Source of the DNA: SHZL01 sp031362985
GTDB taxonomy: Bacteria > Pseudomonadota > Gammaproteobacteria > Xanthomonadales > SZUA-36
Length of the DNA stretch: 64,000 bases
Direction of reading: 5' to 3'
NCBI GenBank assembly: GCA_031362985.1
Contig: JANLTO010000133.1
Span: forward strand, 49,814-113,813
Shown here: positions 44,826 through 53,547 of the stretch, piece by piece
How the letters are laid out: every line of letters begins with the position of its first letter
Numbering within the stretch: position 1 is the stretch's first letter
Program-made: the position numbers and the translations under genes
Notes under the pieces: generated by a model
Seen by the model: only the letters and a program-made list of their open reading frames with translations
Database searches by the model: none
Told to the model about the DNA's origin: nothing

Positions 44826-45836
44826 TCACGAATATTGGCAAGTATTATTTGTCGGGGGAGATGGTCCGTCCCCGCGGTCGCGATCACAGATAAGGATCCA
44901 GGCCGCCGGGTCGTGCGCCTCACCCATGTACATGACTTCATGCACCCGGATGACCATGGAATTGGCTGCAAGCTCCTGCCTGATTGCAACGAAATCGTTC
45001 TCATCTAGTGCAGCGTCCAGCATGGCCGACATGCGTCCGGTATATGAGCGCAACTCGCCGCTCATCCCGTCAATCCATGCCAAAATAGCACCCAGCTCAA
45101 TCGCCGTTCGTTTGGCGTACATGTTGCTCACATCGGCATGCAGGCGTTGCACAACCCCACCGGCCACGCCGACACCGTAGCGCTGCAAAATCTCAAGCAC
45201 TGCCCTGCCAGCCTTCAGGAACTGTGCCGTGGGGCGGGCGCTCAGCTTCAAACCAGTCCTTTTGGAGGCAGGCTTTTTCTCGCCGAGGAAAACCTGGCGA
45301 GCATGCAGCATGAAATTGCTGCTTTCGAAATCCTGCATGGCATGGAGGTTGTTGTGGCACTCGTTGTAAATACCGCCGCCCTTGAGGTGCAGGATCGCTG
45401 CCAGTACACCGCCAGGCGAAACCAGCCTGGCTGCGCTCACTATGGCACTCGATCCTGCATATTCAACACCAAACTGGCTGGTGACAAGCTCAAATACGCC
45501 TTCGCGAAATGGGGCTTGCAAGACATCGGCATTAACCGCCTGCGCAGCAGGCAAGCGTCGGTGGAAATCAATTAATCCGGAGGCGGACCGGTCCAGGCCG
45601 CAGACCATCACCGCGTGCTCACCCATGGCTCGTGCCGACCCGAGTGCGCTACGGGCAACCACTCCATTGCCGCAAGCCAGGTCGAGGATACGAGCGCCCG
45701 GAAACATTGGCAGCGTACGTTTGAAAAAACCACCCCAGAACTGTTCCAAAGCCGCTTGTTGTGGCGCGCCGGAACGGTAGGCAGCCGCTTCACGCGTATT
45801 GCGCCAGAACCCTTCCCAATTTTCTTCGAAGTTCAT
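44826..45836 (-). CDS. Class I SAM-dependent methyltransferase, substrate unknown
   Basis: A 336-residue protein with the SAM motif I RILDLACGNGVVARSAL (residues ~50-66), motif II-like VMVCGLDRSASGLIDF and motif IV-like VFELVTSQFGVEYAG. A long helical C-terminal half without a recognised family follows. ATG 45836 was chosen over 45872 because it gives the natural N-terminus before the SAM domain. It lies upstream of the decarboxylase on the same strand, but 166 bases separate them, so a polyamine link is not shown. Confidence 0.72.
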   Translation of the reverse strand: MNFEENWEGFWRNTREAAAYRSGAPQQAALEQFWGGFFKRTLPMFPGARILDLACGNGVVARSALGSARAMGEHAVMVCGLDRSASGLIDFHRRLPAAQAVNADVLQAPFREGVFELVTSQFGVEYAGSSAIVSAARLVSPGGVLAAILHLKGGGIYNECHNNLHAMQDFESSNFMLHARQVFLGEKKPASKRTGLKLSARPTAQFLKAGRAVLEILQRYGVGVAGGVVQRLHADVSNMYAKRTAIELGAILAWIDGMSGELRSYTGRMSAMLDAALDENDFVAIRQELAANSMVIRVHEVMYMGEAHDPAAWILICDRDRGDGPSPPTNNTCQYS

Positions 45837-45943
45837 GTCCACAGAATTACCACACTGCGCCGGATAAATCATGGTGCCGGGGAAAACCGGCGATACAAAT
45901 GGTCCATTGCCGAAAAATCACGTTCGCGCGGCCAAAACAAGAC

Positions 45944-45972
45944 TTGAACTCGGTGCGAAATTGATGTAACAT
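45944..45972 (+). promoter_or_regulatory. Sigma-70 promoter of the CarD-type gene
   Basis: A -35 box TTGAAC (45944-45949) and a -10 box TAACAT (45967-45972) are exactly 17 bases apart. Transcription would start near 45979, about 50 bases before the proposed ATT start at 46029. This supports translation beginning upstream of the first conventional start codon in the frame (TTG 46161). Confidence 0.6.
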
Positions 45973-46028
45973 ACTGATTCCGATGTATTTTTTATTCACA
46001 GAATAAATCCGCTGCAAGGAGAAGGAAT

Positions 46029-46502
46029 ATTTTCGTAAATCAAGGCGATAGGATACATCACCCCCATCATGGTATCGGGCAGGTTCTGGGCGTTTCCAAG
46101 AGGAGCTTTTGTGGGGAGAAAGCAACGTCATTTGCACAGCTTTATTTCAAGCGCAACGGCTTGACCCTGATACTACGCAGCCAGGACCTGGTGGACACCG
46201 TGCGTACCCCCATCAATGCCAGCGAGGCAAAAAAAGTGCTGGCGCACCTTAAAACCTGGGACGGCAAAGTCAACAGCAAATGGAAAGTGCGGGCCAATGC
46301 CCATCAGAAAGCGATGGAGCGGGGCAATGCCCTCGATTATGCCGATGTTTACAAGGAACTGAGCAAGCTCGAAGAAAGCGGCGCTCTGCGCGCTTCCGAT
46401 CGGGCGAATCTCAACCAGTCACTGGAATTTCTGGTTGAAGAACTTGCCAATGCACTGGGGAAAACGCCCGAACAGGCTCGAAAGCAGATTGTCAACGGCT
46501 AA
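46029..46502 (+). CDS. CarD/CdnL-family RNA-polymerase-binding regulator with apparent ATT start
   Basis: CarD/CdnL proteins bind the RNA polymerase beta subunit and stabilise open complexes. The frame is open from 45978. The family's N-terminal Tudor-like domain appears only upstream of the first usual start codon: QGDRIHHPHHGIGQVLGV aligns with the family's GDxVVYPxHGVGxV, and QLYFKRNGLTLILR follows. The helical C-terminal domain (INASEAKKVLAHL to LGKTPEQARKQI) is complete. No ATG, GTG or TTG precedes this domain. ATT 46029 sits seven bases after AAGGAG and gives 157 residues, normal for the family. Alternatives are a sequencing error at the start codon or a truncated protein from TTG 46161. 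Confidence 0.75.
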   Translation: MFVNQGDRIHHPHHGIGQVLGVSKRSFCGEKATSFAQLYFKRNGLTLILRSQDLVDTVRTPINASEAKKVLAHLKTWDGKVNSKWKVRANAHQKAMERGNALDYADVYKELSKLEESGALRASDRANLNQSLEFLVEELANALGKTPEQARKQIVNG

Positions 46503-46561
46503 ACGGCCTGCTGCTCAGGGAAGCCCTGGTTGATTCATCCACGAACGATCTAGAGCACGCT

Positions 46562-46585
46562 GAACAAAAAGTGCGATTTTTGTTC
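46562..46585 (+). terminator. Possible terminator after the CarD-type gene
   Basis: Arms GAACAAAAA (46562-46570) and TTTTTGTTC (46577-46585) enclose a six-base loop and are extended by AGAGC/GCTCT further out. The hairpin is AT-rich and its T-run is inside the stem, so it is a weak candidate. A second small hairpin, CAGGG-AAG-CCCTG, lies at 46516-46528. Nothing else is recognised in 46503-46732, which separates this gene from convergent yajQ. Confidence 0.35.
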
Positions 46586-46732
46586 GGCTCTATTTCCAAC
46601 GATTTACAATTATCGAACATGGCAGCACATCCCTGTACCGCGGGAACTCGGAATAGACCAGAGTTTCCCTGGTTCTGCCACAGCGTTCCAGCAAGATTTT
46701 CGTATGCCGTTTGCGGCCGCGACGGGATTTAT

Positions 46733-47215
46733 TTAGTCACGGAAATTTGTGAACTGCAGCGGAATATCAAAATCCGTGCCCTTGAGCAAGGCAATGGCCG
46801 CTTGCAGATCATCGCGTTTTTTCCCGCTCACCCGTACCTGTTCGCCCTGGATTTGCGTCTGCACTTTGCTTTTGCTGTCTTTTAAAACCCGCACCACTTT
46901 TCGGGCTGATTCTGCGGCGATTCCTTCCTTCACGGTAATCGTCTGGGTTGCAGTTTTCAGGTGCAATACGGGCTCTCCCATGTCCAGGCATATAATGTCC
47001 ACACCGCGCTTGACCAACCTGTTACACAGGATGTCGTACATCTGGTGTAACTGAAATTCGGACTGGGAATGAAGCGTGATCACCTGCCCGGCCAATTCAA
47101 GACGGGAATCACTGCCTTTGAAATCGAATCGCGTGGAAACTTCACGGTTGGCCTGGTCAACCGCATTGGACAGTTCATGGTGATCAACTTCTGACACAAC
47201 ATCAAACGAGGGCAT
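46733..47215 (-). CDS. yajQ: YajQ-family nucleotide-binding protein
   Basis: A 160-residue cytosolic protein of the YajQ (DUF520) family; some members bind cyclic di-GMP. It begins with the signature MPSFDVVSEVDHHELSNAVD, then REVSTRFDFKGSDS, and ends in the second repeat with LKGTDFDIPLQFTNFRD. ATG 47215 follows CAGGAG at a good distance. A single gene, convergent with the CarD-type regulator. Confidence 0.95.
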   Translation of the reverse strand: MPSFDVVSEVDHHELSNAVDQANREVSTRFDFKGSDSRLELAGQVITLHSQSEFQLHQMYDILCNRLVKRGVDIICLDMGEPVLHLKTATQTITVKEGIAAESARKVVRVLKDSKSKVQTQIQGEQVRVSGKKRDDLQAAIALLKGTDFDIPLQFTNFRD

Positions 47216-47295
47216 GGCTGAATCTCCTGCGATTCAATTGGGAACGCTTTGAATAAATCAGCGCGTCCCTGGTTAAGGGCTGGCTTAGGTTCACG

Positions 47296-48285
47296 TCAAT
47301 CCCGGTCGGTCTTTTCACGCAGTGACTGCGCCTGGTCGAAAAAGCCATCTACAGTCTCGCCTTGTATCAGGCGAAATCCCGGCGGACGGAGCAAAGGCTC
47401 CAGGTAAGGAAGGCTGCTGAATTCATTGCGTGCAATAACAACACCTATTTCCGGAGTGCCAAACATGACAATTGAGGCCAATGTCGCAATGACTAACTGG
47501 CGTCCCGCCGGGACTGTCGTTGCATAACGGAGGTGAGCATAAATTACCGCCGTGAGCACCACCACATTACTGAATAGCCCGAGCCATGGTAACCAGTCGT
47601 CCACACCGAATGCAAAACTAAGCGTGGCAACAAGCTCGGTCGAGAAAAAGAGCCCCGCCACCCCCAGACAACTGATTGCCAGGTGCACCTGGAAATTTGC
47701 CTGGTGAATGAGCACCCGGTTGAGCAATGACCAGAATCCGGCCCAAATCAGTAGGGCTATGAGCGGATATAACATGTCGCCGGCCATGGTCAGGAGTCGT
47801 AGTTGTTCAGGATTGACCAGGGCGGCATCGGCGGCAAGAGCCGCCAGCGCTACAAGACTCGCGAGTAAAAGCGTCCGGGGTTTGCCCAGCCACGCCAAAA
47901 CTCCCCGCCTCGTCATGTCTTTCCGGGTGGGTGCCACCTCACCGCTGGCCAAATGGAATCGCAACTCGCTGTGCCCCAGCTGAATTACGCTGCCATCCTG
48001 CAAGGCCATGGTGTTGACCGGGTTCCTCTTCTTGCCGGAATAGGTGCCATTTACACTGCCCAGGTCTTGCACCATCCTACTACCCGATTCGGTCAATAGC
48101 TCCAGATGATGCGGACACACATACGGGTCGTTAATGATTATGTCATTGTCGTAGGCGCGCCCAACTCGCAACTTTGAGCCATTCCAGGGCACCCGCTGCG
48201 TGACCTGCCCGTTGCGGTTCAGCATTTCTATCACGCCTGCCACAACTTCCGCAGAGACAACGCCCTGCTCCTGTAATTCCGTCAT
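47296..48285 (-). CDS. FHA-domain integral membrane protein
   Basis: A 329-residue protein. Residues ~35-115 form a forkhead-associated domain (LRVGRAYDNDIIINDPYV, PHHLELL, VQDLGSVNGTYSGKK), a phospho-threonine reader. The usual Ser in the S-x-x-H position is replaced in YVCPHHLE, so binding may be altered. About six membrane segments follow (residues ~140-285). The start overlaps the protease stop by four bases (ATGA), so the two are coupled. It may sense a Ser/Thr-kinase signal and connect it to the periplasmic protease; no kinase is in the window. Confidence 0.78.
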   Translation of the reverse strand: MTELQEQGVVSAEVVAGVIEMLNRNGQVTQRVPWNGSKLRVGRAYDNDIIINDPYVCPHHLELLTESGSRMVQDLGSVNGTYSGKKRNPVNTMALQDGSVIQLGHSELRFHLASGEVAPTRKDMTRRGVLAWLGKPRTLLLASLVALAALAADAALVNPEQLRLLTMAGDMLYPLIALLIWAGFWSLLNRVLIHQANFQVHLAISCLGVAGLFFSTELVATLSFAFGVDDWLPWLGLFSNVVVLTAVIYAHLRYATTVPAGRQLVIATLASIVMFGTPEIGVVIARNEFSSLPYLEPLLRPPGFRLIQGETVDGFFDQAQSLREKTDRD

Positions 48286-49547
48286 GATCCTGGATCACTC
48301 CAGCGCATGGCTTCGATAAAACGTGCAGACAGATTCCTGATATTGATCCAACTAAAGCCCCCCAGCACGAGAGTAGACTGCAGGGCTTCATCATTGCGCA
48401 CCAGACTGGTCAAGGTCATGTACGAATCATACAGGCCGGCAAATTCCCGGTAGCGGCGAATGCAGAAGGTGAGCTTGTACGTCACGTCTGAATGGTCCAC
48501 AAAATTGGCCTGACAGCGGTAATTGGTAACTGTATTTTCTTCGCCCTCCAGATACAGCTGAGGATAGGAACTTTGTTCCTCTAATTGGCGATAAAACCGT
48601 AAGGGATCAAGCTGGTCCGTGGATAACAAACCGTGCTGATAGCGGATTACTCCGGTGTACAGTGTTTCGTTCAGGAAAATGTCGTCCTGAGTCTGGCAGT
48701 CATAGTAGACATGGGCCAGTTCCTTGGGTTGGTCCTCCTCACTGTCTCCCCAGCAACTGATGTACGGCGCCAGCGCGGCCGGTACGCGATAACCGTTCAG
48801 GTTCGTTGTAGGTATCTCGACAGAAAGCAGGCGGGTGCTGATTTCGTCCTGGTTTTTCAGAAGCTGCGCAGTAACGGATCGATTCAACTCGTCCGCGCCA
48901 ACTGGCTCGTCACGGGCTGAGTTGACCAGGGCGGCAGCAAATTGGGCGGGCACCAGGAAACTGACCTGGTTGCCCGCCGTGGAAACATTTACGCCCACCA
49001 CTTCCCCCGATTGGTTCAGCGTTGGCCCACCGGACATACCTGGGTTGATGGAACCGGTGAAATGCAATTTTTCATACAGGGATTTATCCTGCATGCCATT
49101 GTAAGTTCCTTCCACGATGCTCAGTCCGATTTCGTAGGGGTAACCCATCGAGTACAGGCGTGTTCCCTTGGGTGGCGATTGCTCTGCCAGGCGCAAGGGT
49201 GGCGGAGCAAAGTTTGCCGCCTTGAGCACAGCCAGGTCGTGTACTGCGTCAACGGCAAGTAACTCAAGCGGCCCCGACTGGCCATTATCCGAAAGGTAGC
49301 GTGCACGGTATTGTCCCGGTTGATTGGCCAGTTCGGCTATCACGTGATAATTGGTCAGAATCCAGCCGGGCTTGCCGACGAAAGACCCGGAACCGGTACC
49401 TGCTTTTGTCTGCGCCTGCTGGTCGATAACCTGGATCTGCACAACGCGGCTGCGCCAGTGATCAAAGACTTCCGGAGTATCGACGCCCCCGGTTTGCGCT
49501 TGCAGGTTCGGGCTGACACAAAGCAACATCATTGGCAGAAATCGCAT
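48282..49547 (-). CDS. Secreted trypsin-like serine protease (DegP-fold, no PDZ)
   Basis: A 421-residue exported protease. The signal peptide is at the N-terminus (FLPMMLLCVSPNLQAQ). The catalytic triad is readable: His in LTNYHVIAE, Asp in VHDLAVLK and Ser in NPGMSGGPT. The protease domain ends near residue 210. The last ~200 residues are an unassigned domain with several Cys, not a PDZ domain. ATG 49547 starts the signal peptide and is preferred over 49574. The FHA membrane protein follows with a four-base overlap. Confidence 0.85.
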   Translation of the reverse strand: MRFLPMMLLCVSPNLQAQTGGVDTPEVFDHWRSRVVQIQVIDQQAQTKAGTGSGSFVGKPGWILTNYHVIAELANQPGQYRARYLSDNGQSGPLELLAVDAVHDLAVLKAANFAPPPLRLAEQSPPKGTRLYSMGYPYEIGLSIVEGTYNGMQDKSLYEKLHFTGSINPGMSGGPTLNQSGEVVGVNVSTAGNQVSFLVPAQFAAALVNSARDEPVGADELNRSVTAQLLKNQDEISTRLLSVEIPTTNLNGYRVPAALAPYISCWGDSEEDQPKELAHVYYDCQTQDDIFLNETLYTGVIRYQHGLLSTDQLDPLRFYRQLEEQSSYPQLYLEGEENTVTNYRCQANFVDHSDVTYKLTFCIRRYREFAGLYDSYMTLTSLVRNDEALQSTLVLGGFSWINIRNLSARFIEAMRWSDPGS

Positions 49548-49627
49548 CTTTAATCCTCTAATCCAAACCTGCAATCTTGCTACCCATGCAGGTTAGAATA
49601 TCCTGTACTGAGAAACGGAGGTGACTT

Positions 49628-50125
49628 ATGCAACAGTTGCTCATCCTGCGTCATGCGAAGTCCGTGCCCTGGTCCCCAGCCGCAGAGGACTTTCCACGCA
49701 AACTTACGAGCGCCGGGCGCGAACATGCGCAAAAAATGGCGGCCTGGCTGGATAATAAACTTGAAGCGCCGGGAAGCATCCTTTGTTCGCCCTCGCAACG
49801 CACTCGGGAAACACTGACTCCCATACTGTCCTTGCGACCGCAACTGGAAGCCGTAACCCATTTCGTTCCACAGCTGTATCACGCGACGTCGACGACCATA
49901 GAAACTTTGCTGGATTCCGCTTTTGCCGAGACAGACCGCGTACTCATCGTTGGCCACAATCCCGGTTTTGAAAACCTGGCAGCCAGCGTAATTCATCGCC
50001 GCCATCAGCACGAGTTTGGGCGGCTTCCAACGGGCACACTGGTTGTGGTGGATTTTCCTGAAGGCTGGTTGTCCGGTCACGATCGTGGCACCTTGCGCCA
50101 CATTATTCGTGGTAAGGAACTCTAA
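49628..50125 (+). CDS. sixA: SixA-type phosphohistidine phosphatase
   Basis: A 165-residue histidine-phosphatase-superfamily enzyme. The phosphate-accepting RHAKS motif lies at residues 8-12, SPSQRTRETL carries the second Arg, and IVGHNPGFENLA carries the second His. SixA removes phosphate from His of signalling phosphotransfer proteins such as ArcB or PTS-Ntr. GGAGGTGA sits four bases before the ATG. Divergent from the protease gene across 80 bases. Confidence 0.9.
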   Translation: MQQLLILRHAKSVPWSPAAEDFPRKLTSAGREHAQKMAAWLDNKLEAPGSILCSPSQRTRETLTPILSLRPQLEAVTHFVPQLYHATSTTIETLLDSAFAETDRVLIVGHNPGFENLAASVIHRRHQHEFGRLPTGTLVVVDFPEGWLSGHDRGTLRHIIRGKEL

Positions 50126-50185
50126 AACCCGAAGCAGATTCCGCTCGACTGAAGTGTTTCGGGCCGCCCGGGCGAATTCTGTTTT

Positions 50186-50650
50186 TCAGTCAATGGAGGT
50201 CAGGTAAATATCTGCCAACTGCTCAATAAGCTCCTGGTCCTGCCGGTCAAACCGCCCGGGCGTGGCACTGTCCACGTCGAGCACGCCGATCAGCACTCCG
50301 TGCAGGACCAGAGGCACGACCACCTCTGATCTCGCATTGACATCGCAGGCGATGTGCCCGGCGAACGTGCGCACATCGGCGACGCGCTGGGTAGTGCGGC
50401 TCGCGGCCGCAGTTCCGCACACACCTTTGCCCACTGGAATGCTTGCACAAGCTGGCTTGCCTTGAAATGGCCCGAGTATGAGCTTGTCGCCGCGCAGAAA
50501 ATAATACCCGACCCAGCTGATATCGCCAAACTCCAAGTACAACAGCGCGGCAAGATTTGCCGCATTGGCGATACGGTCCTTTTGTCCGGATAACAAGGCG
50601 CGGGCCTGTTCAACCAGCGTGCCACCAGAGGCATGGGTTTCCCTGTTCAA
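50186..50650 (-). CDS. msrC: Free methionine-(R)-sulfoxide reductase (GAF domain)
   Basis: Reduces free Met-R-O with thioredoxin. The 154-residue GAF-fold protein has the three conserved Cys of fRMsr: GKPACASIPVGKGVCGTAA and GHIACDVNARSE, then VPLVLHGVLIGVLDVDS. It begins inside the stop of the DUF938 gene (ATGA, 50647-50650) and is the last gene of a five-base-tight minus-strand run beginning with hutG. Confidence 0.9.
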   Translation of the reverse strand: MNRETHASGGTLVEQARALLSGQKDRIANAANLAALLYLEFGDISWVGYYFLRGDKLILGPFQGKPACASIPVGKGVCGTAAASRTTQRVADVRTFAGHIACDVNARSEVVVPLVLHGVLIGVLDVDSATPGRFDRQDQELIEQLADIYLTSID

Positions 50651-51288
50651 TCGTGCTTTCTCCTGTTGTCTTTCCCTGCCGGACCTTGCCTGTCCTGCCT
50701 GAACAGCAGCAACTGGTTGTTCGCCGGTAGTGAATATCGGCGTTCCAGCACCAATTGCTGGCTGGATGCCAGTGTTTCAAGAGCTTCGCAATCCCTTATT
50801 CCCATCACCGGGTTCTCGCATTTGAGTTGGGCATCAAACGCCGCATTGGATGGGGACGTGAATTTCCCTTCCAGATTGAACGGCCCATAAAGGCAGAACG
50901 GGCCTCCAGGCAGCAGCCGCTGTGATACTCCTCCAAACATGGCGCAAACAGCCTGCCAGCTCATGATATGTGCAGTATTGGCTGAATAGACCGCGGCAAA
51001 GTCTTGCTGTGGCCAGCTTTGCAACACATCAAGCTCGATGGGCGGCAGAATGTTGCAGCAATTGGCAACAGCCAGCCGGCGAGACAGACCGGGCAGGTGC
51101 TGCGCGCGGTCAGTCGGCTGCCATTGCAGGGTGGGCATCTGGGCAGCAAAAAACACCACGTGCTGTCCTGTACCGGAGCCGATTTCCAGTACCGTTCCGG
51201 TAGTCGGCAGAACTTCTTTCAGGACTGCAAAAATCGGTGCCTTGTTGCGCTCGCATGCCGCAGCAAAAGGGGGCTCCAGATCCATCAC
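50647..51288 (-). CDS. DUF938-family SAM-dependent methyltransferase
   Basis: A 213-residue class I methyltransferase-fold protein of the DUF938 group. The N-terminal AACERNKAPIFAVLKEVLP leads to motif I VLEIGSGTGQHVVFFA, WQPTDRAQHLPGL, and SANTAHIMSWQAVCAMFGG, typical of the group. GTG 51288 or ATG 51285 both overlap the hutF stop. The substrate is unknown. Confidence 0.85.
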   Translation of the reverse strand: MMDLEPPFAAACERNKAPIFAVLKEVLPTTGTVLEIGSGTGQHVVFFAAQMPTLQWQPTDRAQHLPGLSRRLAVANCCNILPPIELDVLQSWPQQDFAAVYSANTAHIMSWQAVCAMFGGVSQRLLPGGPFCLYGPFNLEGKFTSPSNAAFDAQLKCENPVMGIRDCEALETLASSQQLVLERRYSLPANNQLLLFRQDRQGPAGKDNRRKHD

Positions 51289-52652
51289 AAAAGCTCTCGC
51301 ATGGCCTGGCGACCGGAAATTTCAATACCGTCCCTGTGCTTATGTCTGCCGTTAGATACGCACAGAGCCCCCGCCACCCAAACGGATCGAACCATTTCCG
51401 ACCCTCCGGCAAACAGCCAGGTATCAAGGACGGCATCATGGCTGCGGCCGTCGAGCAAGGGATGCCGGGCATCTAACTCAACCAGGTCCGCCCGACAACC
51501 CGTCTCGATTCGTCCCACAGGCTGGCCCAGCGCTTGAGCACCACCGCGTGCAGCGCCCTCGTAAAGAGTACGGCCGCAACTTCTGCCTTTGCTCACCAGT
51601 ACATTCCTCCTTTGCGTGCGCAGACGACAGCCAAATTCCAGCACACGCAGTTCTTCAGCCACCGAAATCCTCAGGTTGCTGTCGCTGCCGATGCCAAATG
51701 AACCTTCCTTACCCAGCCAGTCCTCGGCTGCAAAAAAACCATCTGCCAGGTCGGCTTCCGTAGTCGGGCATAGACCTGCCGTGGCGCCACTCGCGGCAGC
51801 GCGGGCCAGCTCATCAGGTTCAAGGTGGGTGGCGTGCACCAGACACCAGTGGTTATCGACGGCAAAATGGTCCAGCAGCCAGTTAACCGGCCTGGCGCCC
51901 AATACGGAGCGGCACTCTGCAACTTCGGCTGGCTGTTCGGCAATATGAATATGCACCGGCAGGCCCCGTACTTCCGGCGCATCGAGCACGATGCGCAACT
52001 GGTCCTGCGCTACTGCACGAAGAGAGTGCGGGGCGATTCCGAGCCGATGCAAGGGTCGGTTTTCTATCAATTGGCCACAAGCGGAAAGCAACTGCATGAA
52101 TTGCTCCGGCAAGTTGTAGAAGCGTCTCTGGCGTGCTGACACCGTGGACGAAGCAAAACCGCTGCGGCAGTACAGTACCGGCAAGACCGTCAGCGCCATG
52201 CCGGATACGTCCGCCGCCTCGATCAGGGACCCACTCATTTCAGCGAGGTTAGCGAAACGCTCCCCACCCGGCTGGTGATGTACGTAATGAAATTCCGCAC
52301 AGGAGGTATATCCGGCTTCCAGCATTTCGACTTGCAACAACGCGGCTATTGCTTGCAGGGATTCGGGGGTGATGCGATCAGCCAGGCCGTACATAGCCTC
52401 GCGCCAGGTCCAAAAGCTTTCGGCCATGCCGCTGCCTGTTTCGGTAAGTCCCGCCATCTGGCGCTGGAACGCATGACTATGGAGGTTGGGCATGCCCGGT
52501 ACCACGTGACCTTTCAGCCCGGACCTGGATTCACCATCGCGCAAGCTCGTGACGCCGGCGATATACCCTGCCTCATCGATACAAATACGCGCATGGTCCA
52601 GCCAGCCAGCCGGTGTCAGGACAGACTCGCAAAGTATTTCCCGATCGTTCAT
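51285..52652 (-). CDS. hutF: Formimidoylglutamate deiminase
   Basis: Amidohydrolase of the five-step histidine degradation route: N-formimino-glutamate to N-formylglutamate and ammonia. The 455-residue protein has the metal motif PNLHSHAFQRQMAG, the FWTWREAMY loop, HIHIAEQPAE and a later GIGSDSNLRIS with the metal Asp. ATG 52652 overlaps the hutG stop (ATGA), so 52676 is not the start. With HutG it forms the last two steps; hutH, hutU and hutI are not in this window. Confidence 0.94.
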   Translation of the reverse strand: MNDREILCESVLTPAGWLDHARICIDEAGYIAGVTSLRDGESRSGLKGHVVPGMPNLHSHAFQRQMAGLTETGSGMAESFWTWREAMYGLADRITPESLQAIAALLQVEMLEAGYTSCAEFHYVHHQPGGERFANLAEMSGSLIEAADVSGMALTVLPVLYCRSGFASSTVSARQRRFYNLPEQFMQLLSACGQLIENRPLHRLGIAPHSLRAVAQDQLRIVLDAPEVRGLPVHIHIAEQPAEVAECRSVLGARPVNWLLDHFAVDNHWCLVHATHLEPDELARAAASGATAGLCPTTEADLADGFFAAEDWLGKEGSFGIGSDSNLRISVAEELRVLEFGCRLRTQRRNVLVSKGRSCGRTLYEGAARGGAQALGQPVGRIETGCRADLVELDARHPLLDGRSHDAVLDTWLFAGGSEMVRSVWVAGALCVSNGRHKHRDGIEISGRQAMRELL

Positions 52653-53464
52653 TCGCTCGCGCCGGGTGGTTGCCAATTCATCAACACGTTAACCAGATTT
52701 TTTAGCAGGACTTGCATGGCCGCAGCACTTTCCTCATGCCATAGCCTTGCGTCTTCATCCATGTAGGCTGACTGAGCCATCTCCAGTTGCAGGGCGTGAA
52801 CGTCCTCTTGCGGAGATCCATAGTGCCGGGTGATATACCCGCCCTTGAAACGGCCATCAATTACCATCGAGTAAGGCTCGTGTCGCAGCGCTGAAGCAGC
52901 GGATTCGATCACGGACGGGTGGGCGCTACGACCATCATTACTGCCAAGATTCAGATCGGGAAGCTTTCCGCTAAACAACAGGGGTTCTTCGCTGCGGATG
53001 GAGTGGGCGTCCAATAGCACGGCAAACCCGTGGACCCCGCGAATTCTTTCGAGTTCTGCCTGCAAGCACTGGTGGTAAGGCTCCCAGTACTGCTCCACAC
53101 GCGTACGCACCTGGCTCGACTCCGCTTGCGCTGCGGCAAGGTATATCGCCTTCCCGGAAAAAGTGTGAGTTGGTACAAGACCGGTCAGCAACCCGCTGTC
53201 GCTCCTTGCGTATAGCGGCGCGTCATCAGGTGGCCGGTTCAGATCAACGACATAACGGGACATGGGTGCAACGATTATTCCGGCCCCCAATTCAGGCGCC
53301 CATTGGTACAGCCGGTCAACAAACCAATCTGTATCCGGGAGTTCCCGGCCCGCTGCTGAGAATGCGTCAAACAAGCCGGTCGGCAGTCCCGTGCCGGAAT
53401 GCGGGACGCTGATCAACAGGCTGGACCTGCCTTGCTGAAGCCGGGGCTCGGATGCTGTATTCAT
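52649..53464 (-). CDS. hutG: N-formylglutamate deformylase
   Basis: Hydrolyses N-formylglutamate to glutamate and formate, the last step after HutF. The 271-residue zinc enzyme shows SVPHSGTGLP, DTDWFVDRLY, VDLNRPP and LLDAHSIRSEEP. ATG 53464 was chosen over the TTG three codons upstream. It follows the pil operon terminator and starts the tight run hutG-hutF-DUF938-msrC. Confidence 0.93.
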   Translation of the reverse strand: MNTASEPRLQQGRSSLLISVPHSGTGLPTGLFDAFSAAGRELPDTDWFVDRLYQWAPELGAGIIVAPMSRYVVDLNRPPDDAPLYARSDSGLLTGLVPTHTFSGKAIYLAAAQAESSQVRTRVEQYWEPYHQCLQAELERIRGVHGFAVLLDAHSIRSEEPLLFSGKLPDLNLGSNDGRSAHPSVIESAASALRHEPYSMVIDGRFKGGYITRHYGSPQEDVHALQLEMAQSAYMDEDARLWHEESAAAMQVLLKNLVNVLMNWQPPGASE

Positions 53465-53496
53465 GTTGCGCAATGTACCGCAATTGGGTGACAGAA

Positions 53497-53525
53497 GAAA
53501 AAACGCCCGGAAATTCCGGGCGTTT
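53497..53525 (-). terminator. Rho-independent terminator after pilQ
   Basis: Arms 53501-53510 and 53516-53525 (AAACGCCCGG/CCGGGCGTTT) enclose a five-base loop. On the minus strand the hairpin is followed by six T. It lies just after the pilQ stop and before hutG, ending the pilMNOPQ transcript. Confidence 0.85.
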
Positions 53526-53547
53526 CAGCCAAGCTGATAAGCCATGG

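Noticed and set aside
46161..46502. Short 113-residue protein starting at TTG 46161
   Set aside because: It would lack the N-terminal CarD domain, which is encoded in frame just upstream with a strong ribosome site before ATT 46029.
51285..53464. Complete histidine utilisation operon
   Set aside because: Only hutF and hutG are present; hutH, hutU, hutI and a HutC regulator are not in the window.
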